From NCBI GenBank assembly GCA_031279525.1, contig JAITIH010000030.1, positions 1 to 5,692 on the forward strand: a stretch of DNA of 5,692 nucleotides, written 5' to 3'. Position 1 is the first letter of the stretch. Each line of letters starts with the position of its first letter. The notes beneath the pieces were generated by a model. The model was not told the origin of the DNA and ran no database searches. It was given only the letters and a program-made list of their open reading frames with translations. This DNA is from Deltaproteobacteria bacterium (GTDB lineage: Bacteria > Desulfobacterota > Desulfarculia > Adiutricales > Adiutricaceae). Shown piece by piece: positions 1-5,692 of this stretch. The position numbers and the translations under genes were made by a program.

Positions 1-1310
1 CGAACCACTAAAGAGGGGCCGTTGGCCGCGTCTCCGGCGGCGTACAGGCCCGGGGCCAGCCGGCCCTGGCCGTCGGGCTTAATGGACTGAGCCCCGGACA
101 GGCTGCCCGGCTCAGGACCGGTGAAACCCATAGCCAAAAGGACGAGATCGGCCTCCTTGACGAACTCCGTGCCTGGAATGGGCCGCGGCGCGGGCGGGCC
201 GCCGTCGCGGGCCACCCACTCCACCTCGACGGCCCTAAGCCCGCCTAAGCGGCCCGGCGAGTGGGGGCTGGGCGTAAACTCCAAGGTATTGACCAACCAG
301 CGCCGGAAACCCCCCTCCTCATGGCTGGAGGAGGTCCTTAGGACCCTTGGCCACTGGGGCCAGGGGTTGTCGGGAGACCGGTCCTCCGGGGGTTTAGGCA
401 TAATCTCGAACTGGGAGACCTCGACCGCCCCCTGCCGCCAGGCCGTGCCCACGCAGTCGCTGCCGGTGTCCCCGCCGCCGATGACTACCACCTTGCGGCC
501 AAAGGCGTTAAGATCCGGAGGCAAGGCGGCGTCTTCCCCACCGTTGACCCGGTTCTGGGCCGCGAGGTAATCGGTCGCGAAATGAACGCCGATAAGCTCA
601 CGGCCGGGAATGGCCAGATCCCTTTTGCGGCGAGCCCCGATGGCCAGGACCAGAACCTGGTGCCGCCGCCACAATAGCCGCTCGGAGACGTCCAAGCCGG
701 CCTCCACCCCGCAAAGGAAGGTCACCCCCTCGGCCATCATGAGCTCAAGCCGGCGGTCGATGACCTCTTTTTCCAGCTTAAAGTCCGGGATCCCGTACCT
801 TAAAAAACCGCCGGCTTTAGCGTCTTTTTCGTAAACCGTCGCCTGGGCCCCGGCCCGGGCCAGGCCATGGGCCACGGCCAAGCCGGCCGGCCCAGAGCCG
901 ATCACCCCGACCGACAAATCCAGGTGACGGGTCTTAGGGGCCCGTTTGACCAGCCCTAGGCCAAAGCCCCGCTCAATGACCTCAAGCTCGGCTAAGCGAG
1001 CGGGGACCGGGCTCTCGTGGAGGCCCTGGACGCAAGAGCCTTCGCAGAGGGCCGGACAGACCCGGCCGGTAAACTCTGGAAACGGGTTGGTTTCCAATAA
1101 ACGCCCTAGGGCGCTGGCCCAGCGGCCGTTTTTGGCCTCAAGGTTAATTTCAGGGATAAGATTGTACAAGGGGCAGCCTAAGGCGTGGCAGAAAGGGATC
1201 CCGCAGTCTTGGCAGCGGATCAGCTCCTTTTGGATGGCAGGGTCGGTCAGGCGCAACTCCACCGGCCGGAAATCTCGGAGTCGCTCGGTTACGGGTCTAT
1301 ATTCGCTCAT
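1..1310 (-). CDS. gltD: Glutamate synthase (NADPH) small subunit GltD, 3' end cut by the window
   Basis: This is the electron-input subunit of NADPH-dependent glutamate synthase: it oxidises NADPH on FAD and passes electrons through Fe-S clusters to GltB, in the cytoplasm. I translated all 436 complete visible codons and found no stop or frameshift. The N-terminal ferredoxin-like part has cysteines C33, C36, C41, C46 and a second group C85, C89, C93. An FAD-binding GSGPAG motif is at 138-143, followed by RYGIPDFKLEKEVIDRR at 171-187. The NADPH-binding GGGDTG motif is at 278-283, and a segment like other GltDs (PWPQWP, then SSSHEEGG) follows. The second FAD motif AAGD ends at 427, followed by GPSLVV at the window edge. 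Family members run about 470-490 residues, so roughly 40-50 C-terminal residues are missing. The ATG at 1308-1310 is well fixed, because an in-frame TAA lies at 1314-1316 and YRPVTERLRDF right after it matches family N-termini. It lies 99 bases downstream of gltB in the same direction, probably co-transcribed. Confidence 0.96.
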   Translation of the reverse strand, partial: MSEYRPVTERLRDFRPVELRLTDPAIQKELIRCQDCGIPFCHALGCPLYNLIPEINLEAKNGRWASALGRLLETNPFPEFTGRVCPALCEGSCVQGLHESPVPARLAELEVIERGFGLGLVKRAPKTRHLDLSVGVIGSGPAGLAVAHGLARAGAQATVYEKDAKAGGFLRYGIPDFKLEKEVIDRRLELMMAEGVTFLCGVEAGLDVSERLLWRRHQVLVLAIGARRKRDLAIPGRELIGVHFATDYLAAQNRVNGGEDAALPPDLNAFGRKVVVIGGGDTGSDCVGTAWRQGAVEVSQFEIMPKPPEDRSPDNPWPQWPRVLRTSSSHEEGGFRRWLVNTLEFTPSPHSPGRLGGLRAVEVEWVARDGGPPAPRPIPGTEFVKEADLVLLAMGFTGPEPGSLSGAQSIKPDGQGRLAPGLYAAGDAANGPSLVV

Positions 1311-1320
1311 AAATTATCCA
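1310..1320 (-). repeat. 11-base direct repeat, copy 2 (overlaps gltD start)
   Basis: On the minus strand this reads TGGATAATTTA, and its last A is the first base of the gltD ATG. It is the partner of the copy at 1370-1380. Because it includes the translation initiation region, copy 1 may be a relic of a small duplication, or both may be sites for the same factor; the sequence alone cannot decide. Confidence 0.7.
1311..1320 (-). promoter_or_regulatory. Weak ribosome binding site of gltD
   Basis: On the minus strand the bases before the gltD start read TGGATAATTT then ATG. The only Shine-Dalgarno-like core is GGA, six bases before the ATG, with no AGGAGG-type match. The in-frame TAA inside this stretch (1314-1316) rules out an upstream extension, so the weak site belongs to the real start. 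Low GC around the start may leave the mRNA open and compensate; this is inference. Confidence 0.4.
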
Positions 1321-1346
1321 GTCGACGATAAAAATCTAATAAGCGC

Positions 1347-1390
1347 GGGGGGTTTTAAGCTTTAAAACTTAAATTATCCAAAAGACCCCC
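1347..1390 (-). promoter_or_regulatory. Possible alternative RNA stems in the gltB-gltD spacer
   Basis: In minus-strand RNA, GGGGG (1390-1386) and UUUU (1383-1380) can pair with AAAA (1356-1353) and CCCCC (1351-1347). The arms are separated by a 2x1 internal loop, and the terminal loop is 23 bases. A competing hairpin pairs GUUUUAA (1368-1362) with UUAAAAC (1358-1352) around a 3-base loop. The two share bases 1352-1358, so they cannot form together. No U-run directly follows either stem, so neither looks like a classical intrinsic terminator. A regulatory or mRNA-processing role is speculation. Confidence 0.25.
1370..1380 (-). repeat. 11-base direct repeat, copy 1 (gltB side)
   Basis: On the minus strand this reads TGGATAATTTA. 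It is identical to 1310-1320, with start points exactly 60 bases apart. This copy is followed by AG, so it does not form a start codon. The flanks differ on both sides, so the identity ends at 11 bases. Confidence 0.7.
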
Positions 1391-1409
1391 TCGGATAAGG
1401 AAATGGCCT

Positions 1410-4400
1410 TTAGGCCGCCGGATCCGGGGGGACGTAAGAGCGGACCCGGCTTTCCAGGTTAATGCCTTGGCGGTATTCCATGGGAAAGACTTTAATGAAC
1501 TTGGCCTTCTCCCGGGTCCAGTTCTCTAGGACGCGCCGGGCCTTTTCGCTGGCCGTGTAGTGCAGGTGGCGGCCAATGAGGGCTTTTAGCTCCTCCTCGT
1601 CTTCCTTGTCCAATAGATCAAGATCGACCATCTCCAAGTTGCAATGGTTGTCGAAGAGGCCGTCTTGGTCGTAGACGTAGGCCAAACCGCCGCTCATGCC
1701 GGCGGCGAAATTGACCCCGGTCTGGCCCAAAACCGCCACCCGGCCGCCAGTCATGTACTCGCAGCCGTGGTCGCCCACGCCCTCGACCACGGCTAAAGCC
1801 CCAGAATTGCGCACGGCGAAGCGCTCCCCGGCCAGGCCGGACAAATATAGTTCGCCGCTTGTGGCCCCGTAAAGGGCCACGTTGCCGACGATGGCGTTTT
1901 TAGAGGGCTCAAACTCCGGGTGAATGCCCTTAGGCGGCCTAACGACCAGCTTACCACCGGAAAGGCCCTTGCCCACGTAGTCGTTGGCCTCGCCCTCCAA
2001 ATCCAAGGTTAGGCCCTTGGCCACGAAGGCCCCGAAAGACTGGCCGGCGATGCCTTTTAGCTTTAGGACGACGGAGTCGTCGGGAAGGCCAATGGAGCCA
2101 TATTTTCGGATAATCCGGCTGGAAATCTTGGCTCCGACCGCCCGGTCGGTGTTTTTGACCGGATGGTTAATGACTATGGGCGCGCCGCTTTCGATGGCCG
2201 GCAGAACCTTAGGCAAAAGCCGATCGTCTAGGGAATCGGACGGGGGTTTGACGGCGTAGGCCTCAAAGGAGAGCCCCACTTGGGCCGGCTTGTAAAGGAC
2301 GTCGGTAAAGTCAAGGCCCCTTTCGGAGAAAAAGGCCGACTCCAGGCGCGGGGCCAGGCGGTCGACTTGGCCAATCATCTCTTTGACCGTCCGATAGCCT
2401 AAGCTGGCCATGATCTCCCTTAGCTCCCGGGCCACGAAAGTGAAATAGTTCACCACGTGCTCGGGTTTTCCGGCGAAGCGGGCCCGCATGCGGGGATCTT
2501 GGGTGGCCACGCCCACTGGACATGTGTTGGTGTGGCATTTGCGCATCATAAGGCAGCCTAGGGAAACCAGGACGGCGGTGGAAAAGCCGAACTCGTCGGC
2601 CCCCAAAAGGGCGGCCACGGCCACGTCCCGGCCGGTCTTCAGCTGACCGTCCACCTGAAGGCGCACGCGGGTCCTTAAGTTGTTTAAGACCAAGGTCTGC
2701 TGGGTCTCGGCCAGGCCAATCTCCCAAGGGGAGCCGGCGTAGCGGATGGAGGACAAGGGAGCCGCCCCGGTGCCGCCGTCGAATCCAGAGATGAGGATGG
2801 ACTCGGCCATGGCTTTAGCCACCCCGGCGGCGATGGTCCCCACCCCGACCACCGAGACTAGCTTGACCGAGACCGTGGCCTCGTCGGCGGCTTGGTGCAG
2901 GTCGTAAATAAGCTGGGCTATGTCCTCGATCGAATAGATGTCGTGATGCGGGGGCGGCGAGATTAAGGTCACCCCTGGGGTTGAGTGGCGGACTCTGGCT
3001 ATTTCGCTATCGACCTTGTGGCCGGGCAACTGGCCACCCTCCCCGGGTTTGGCCCCTTGGGAGATCTTAATTTGCAATTCTTTGGCGTGGGCCAGGTACT
3101 CGGCGGTGACCCCAAAGCGGCCGCTGGCCACTTGCTTGACCGCCGACACGGACGACTGGCCGTCGGGCCTTAGCTTATACCTTTCCGGGTCCTCCCCGCC
3201 TTCGCCGGAATTGGAGCGGGCCCCTAGGCGATTCATGGCCAGAGCCATCGTGACGTGGGCCTCGCGGGACAAGGAGCCAAAGGACATGGCCCCGGTGGCG
3301 AAGCGCTTGACTATCTCTCTTTCCGGCTCGACTTCCGCTAAGTCGATGGCCGGGCGGTCCCGCCGGAAGTCCAGCTGGCCCCTTAGGGTGAAGGCCCGGC
3401 TGGATTGGTCGTTAATGAGACGGGCGTATTTTTTGTATAGTTCGTAATCGCCCATTCTAACCGACTCTTGCAAAGAGATTAAACTCTCGGCCGTCCACAG
3501 GTGGGCCTGGCCGCCGTGGCGGTAGCGATAGGCCCCGCCAACGGGGAGGGGTTCCTCGGGGCCTTTGGGATCTAGCCTTATGTAGCCGCCGGCCAGCTTT
3601 AGCCTAGCCATGGCCCCTTTTTCCAGGTGAGCCAGGCTTAGCCCCCCAACCCTAGAGGGTATGCCCGGGAAATACTTGTCCATGAGATCTTTGCCTAAGC
3701 CCACCGCCTCGAAGATCTGGGCCCCGCGATAGCCGCGCAGGGTGGAGATGCCCATTTTGCTCATTATTTTCAATAAGCCCTTTTTCAGGGCGTTCACGTA
3801 GTTCTCCACGGCCGTGGTCGGGCTTAGCTCGACGGCAAGGCATTTTTTGCGGGCCAGATCGGCCACTGTCTCGTAAGCCAAGTAAGGGTTAATGGCCGAA
3901 GCCCCTAAGCTTAGGAGCATGGCCATATGGCTGACCTCCAAGGCGTCCCCAGTCTCCAGCACCAGGCCGGTGGAAACGCGCTGGCCCGTCTCCAAAAGCT
4001 TACGGTTGACGGCGGCCACGGCCAAGAGCGAGGGGATGGGTAGGCTTGGTCTTCCCCCTTCCCCTTGGGGCTGGCCGGCCGACCGGTCGGTCACGACGAT
4101 AATGTGCGTCCCGGCCCGGGCCGCCCGGGCGGCCTCTTCCTCTAAACGGCTTAACGCCTGGGCCAGAGCCTCGCCCGGCTTTTGGCCTGGGGCCGGGGGC
4201 GGGAAGGTGGCCACGATTTGGGCGCAGTGAAAGTCGTCGTAACGCAGATCCTCCAGCCGCCCTAGATCGTCGTTGGACAAAAATGGGTGGGTCAGCTTTA
4301 TGAGCCTGGCCTGGCTGGGTTCCTCGCTTAAGATGTTGGGATTGTAACCGATGAAGGTCATGAGGGACATGACCAACTCTTCCCGGATGGGGTCGATGGG

Positions 4401-5692
4401 CGGGTTGGTGATCTGGGCGAACTGTTGTCGAAAAAAGGAAAAGAGCGACTGGGGCTTTTGGTCTAGGACGGCCAGGGGCGAGTCGGCCCCCATGGACCCG
4501 TTGGGCTCGGCTCCGTTTTGGGCCATGGGGCTTAGGATGATCTCCGTGTCGTCCCGGGTGTAGCCAAAAAGGGTCTGCCGATAGGCCAAATCCTCCAGAC
4601 TCTGGGTAAAGTCGGGATTTAGGGTGAAAAAGCCCGGGATGTCGATCCGGTTCTCCGAGACCCAGCGGCGGTAAGGCCGGCGCCTAGCCAAAAGGCTTTT
4701 CACCTCGGTGTTTTTAAGAAGCCTCCCTGAGCCGGCCTCGGCCAGGATCATCTGCCCAGGCCTTAAGGAGCCTTTTTCCACCACCTTACCGTCGTCGAAG
4801 GTTAAAGCCCCGGACTCGCTGGCGAAGACCAAAAGCCCGTCCTCAGTAAGGCAGTAGCGGGCTGGCCTTAGCCCATTGCGATCTAGGGCCGCGGCCACCC
4901 TTAAGCCGTCGGAGACCACCACCGCCGCCGGCCCGTCCCAGGGTTCCATGAGCCCGGCGTGGTACTCGAAAAAACCCCTTAAATTCGTGCTCATGGGGTA
5001 TTTCTGTCCCCAGGCCTGCGGCAATAGCATGGTCAAGGCGTGCTCTAGGGGTCGGCCGCCTCGGCAGAGAAACTCCATGGTGTTGTCTAAGCTGGCCGAG
5101 TCCGAGCTGTCCGGCTCAATGATAGGCAGGATCTTTTTTATGTCCTCGCCAAACAGCGGCGAGGCGAGGCTGGGCTCCCGGGCGGCCAGCCAGGCCCGAT
5201 TGCCCCTAATGGTGTTGATCTCCCCGTTGTGGGCCAGGCCTCTAAAAGGCTGGGCTAAGCGCCAAGAGGGGAAGGTGTTGGTGCTGTACCTTTGGTGGAT
5301 GACGGCCAAGGGCGACTCGAAAAGGGGATCCGAAAGGTCAGGGTAAAAGGCCTCCAGCTGCAGGCCAAAAAGCATGCCTTTGTAGACCACGGTCCGGCAG
5401 GAAAGACTAGGCAGGTAAAACTCGTCGGCCGAAAAACCGGCCTCCTTGGCCCGGCGCTCTAGGCATTTGCGCAGGACGTACAGCTTTCTTTCGAAGTCCT
5501 CAAAACCCTCTGCTTCCCGGCCTGGGGAATCCACCACGAACTGCCAAACGGAGGGGCAGGTCTCCCGGGCCAGCCGGCCTAGGGCGGCGGGGTTGGTGGG
5601 GGTCTCCCGCCACTTAAAAAGCCGCCAGCCCATGGACTCGGCCTGGTTGTCCACCAGCTCCCGGGCCCGGGCGGCCGATTCGGGGTTTTGCG
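1410..5692 (-). CDS. gltB: Glutamate synthase (NADPH) large subunit GltB, 5' end cut by the window
   Basis: Large subunit of glutamate synthase: glutamine + 2-oxoglutarate + NADPH gives two glutamates. 1426 complete codons are visible, ending in TAA at 1410-1412; residues here are counted from codon 5688-5690. The class II glutaminase domain fills about 1-345, with RYSTNTFPSW ending at W143, HNGEIN with N155/G156, and DRNGLRPARY with N272. The central domain (about 370-660) includes IDPIREELVMSL and MGISTLRGYRGAQIFEAVGL. The FMN domain (about 770-1130) has GAKPGEGGQLPGHKV near 880, ISPPPHHDIYSIEDIAQLI near 910-925 and DGGTGA from D971. The 3Fe-4S ligands are C1046, C1052 and C1057. The C-terminal GXGXG beta-helix domain (about 1235-1345) has GKGLSGGKLV and GDHGCEYMTGGRVAVLG. 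Full-length GltB is about 1500-1550 residues, so about 100 N-terminal residues, including the catalytic Cys that becomes residue 1, lie outside. The GTG at 5652-5654 is not the start, because homologous-looking sequence continues to the edge. V947 is odd (see findings). Confidence 0.97.
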   Translation of the reverse strand, partial: QNPESAARARELVDNQAESMGWRLFKWRETPTNPAALGRLARETCPSVWQFVVDSPGREAEGFEDFERKLYVLRKCLERRAKEAGFSADEFYLPSLSCRTVVYKGMLFGLQLEAFYPDLSDPLFESPLAVIHQRYSTNTFPSWRLAQPFRGLAHNGEINTIRGNRAWLAAREPSLASPLFGEDIKKILPIIEPDSSDSASLDNTMEFLCRGGRPLEHALTMLLPQAWGQKYPMSTNLRGFFEYHAGLMEPWDGPAAVVVSDGLRVAAALDRNGLRPARYCLTEDGLLVFASESGALTFDDGKVVEKGSLRPGQMILAEAGSGRLLKNTEVKSLLARRRPYRRWVSENRIDIPGFFTLNPDFTQSLEDLAYRQTLFGYTRDDTEIILSPMAQNGAEPNGSMGADSPLAVLDQKPQSLFSFFRQQFAQITNPPIDPIREELVMSLMTFIGYNPNILSEEPSQARLIKLTHPFLSNDDLGRLEDLRYDDFHCAQIVATFPPPAPGQKPGEALAQALSRLEEEAARAARAGTHIIVVTDRSAGQPQGEGGRPSLPIPSLLAVAAVNRKLLETGQRVSTGLVLETGDALEVSHMAMLLSLGASAINPYLAYETVADLARKKCLAVELSPTTAVENYVNALKKGLLKIMSKMGISTLRGYRGAQIFEAVGLGKDLMDKYFPGIPSRVGGLSLAHLEKGAMARLKLAGGYIRLDPKGPEEPLPVGGAYRYRHGGQAHLWTAESLISLQESVRMGDYELYKKYARLINDQSSRAFTLRGQLDFRRDRPAIDLAEVEPEREIVKRFATGAMSFGSLSREAHVTMALAMNRLGARSNSGEGGEDPERYKLRPDGQSSVSAVKQVASGRFGVTAEYLAHAKELQIKISQGAKPGEGGQLPGHKVDSEIARVRHSTPGVTLISPPPHHDIYSIEDIAQLIYDLHQAADEATVSVKLVSVVGVGTIAAGVAKAMAESILISGFDGGTGAAPLSSIRYAGSPWEIGLAETQQTLVLNNLRTRVRLQVDGQLKTGRDVAVAALLGADEFGFSTAVLVSLGCLMMRKCHTNTCPVGVATQDPRMRARFAGKPEHVVNYFTFVARELREIMASLGYRTVKEMIGQVDRLAPRLESAFFSERGLDFTDVLYKPAQVGLSFEAYAVKPPSDSLDDRLLPKVLPAIESGAPIVINHPVKNTDRAVGAKISSRIIRKYGSIGLPDDSVVLKLKGIAGQSFGAFVAKGLTLDLEGEANDYVGKGLSGGKLVVRPPKGIHPEFEPSKNAIVGNVALYGATSGELYLSGLAGERFAVRNSGALAVVEGVGDHGCEYMTGGRVAVLGQTGVNFAAGMSGGLAYVYDQDGLFDNHCNLEMVDLDLLDKEDEEELKALIGRHLHYTASEKARRVLENWTREKAKFIKVFPMEYRQGINLESRVRSYVPPDPAA

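Larger units (their letters stand above)
1311..1409 (-). other. gltB-gltD intergenic spacer, AT-rich
   Basis: A 99-base gap separates the gltB stop from the gltD ATG. This is longer than the few bases or overlap common between tightly coupled operon genes. The 70 bases nearest gltD (1311-1380) are only about one third G+C by hand count, against a clearly GC-rich coding sequence on both sides. It contains an 11-base direct repeat, a G-run/C-run pair and a short AT-rich inverted repeat, listed separately. No ORF, tRNA or convincing promoter or terminator is visible. I infer that both genes share one transcript from upstream of the window, with the spacer as a possible post-transcriptional control or processing site. 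Confidence 0.6.

Noticed and set aside
121..570. Plus-strand open frame of 149 codons
   Set aside because: It is antisense to a well-supported part of gltD, and its Ser/Pro/Arg-rich translation matches no family I know. It is a GC-rich shadow frame.
946..1365. Plus-strand open frame of 139 codons spanning the gltD start
   Set aside because: It lies antisense to the conserved cysteine region of gltD and has no recognisable domain. Its extension into the spacer is the only non-overlapping part.
1347..1390. Intrinsic terminator between gltB and gltD
   Set aside because: A GC stem is possible, but it has a large loop and an internal mismatch, and no U-run follows immediately in either direction. 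Both genes encode one enzyme, so termination between them is unlikely.
1373..1401. Promoter for gltD with GATAAT as a -10 box
   Set aside because: GATAAT (minus strand 1378-1373) resembles a -10 box, but the hexamer 17 bases upstream is TCCTTA, far from TTGACA. The second GATAAT at 1318-1313 overlaps the start region and also lacks a -35 box.
1405..1416. Inverted repeat ggcct-tt-aggcc over the gltB stop codon
   Set aside because: The loop of two bases is too small for a stable RNA hairpin as written, and five-base arms are expected by chance in this GC-rich sequence.
2311..2727. Minus-strand open frame of 138 codons inside gltB
   Set aside because: It is an alternate frame over the FMN/3Fe-4S region of gltB. 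The translation is Gly/Arg/Pro-rich and unrecognisable, while the gltB frame is strongly conserved here.
4876..5346. Plus-strand open frame of 156 codons, and similar ones at 3016-3447 and 3892-4230
   Set aside because: All are antisense to conserved gltB motifs and have low-complexity basic translations without family features.
5652..5654. GTG as the start codon of gltB
   Set aside because: The same frame stays open to the window edge, and the residues before it (PESAARARELVDNQAESMGW) read like the middle of the glutaminase domain. The domain's catalytic N-terminal Cys is not downstream of this GTG, so the true start is outside.

Overview
The window is an ordinary bacterial gltB-gltD pair, the two subunits of NADPH-dependent glutamate synthase (GOGAT). 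Both genes lie on the minus strand and both are cut by the window edges. Reading along the minus strand, the order is gltB (large subunit, 5692 down to 1410, 5' end missing), a 99-base AT-rich gap, then gltD (small subunit, 1310 down to 1, 3' end missing). The plus strand has no gene I can support. I did not find an undescribed system.

The two proteins form one enzyme. GltB hydrolyses glutamine in its N-terminal domain, channels the ammonia to an FMN site and aminates 2-oxoglutarate. GltD takes electrons from NADPH through FAD and passes them over Fe-S clusters to the 3Fe-4S cluster and FMN of GltB. With glutamine synthetase (not in this window) this is the main ammonium-assimilation cycle.

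The organism is a GC-rich bacterium. GltD is of the type with a Trp-Pro-rich segment and an SSHEEGG motif, common in many non-enteric bacteria. Its first cysteine motif has one more residue than the E. coli one. I would guess a deltaproteobacterium (Desulfobacterota) or similar, with low confidence. Codon use is uneven for such GC content: TTA, CTA and AGG are frequent, and the tetramer CTAG is not depleted.

Two points merit a second look. One is a valine codon (2850-2852) in the FMN domain of GltB, where the homologues I can recall have glutamate. The other is the gltB-gltD gap, which holds an 11-base direct repeat exactly 60 bases apart, two mutually exclusive potential RNA stems, and only a weak ribosome binding site in front of gltD.
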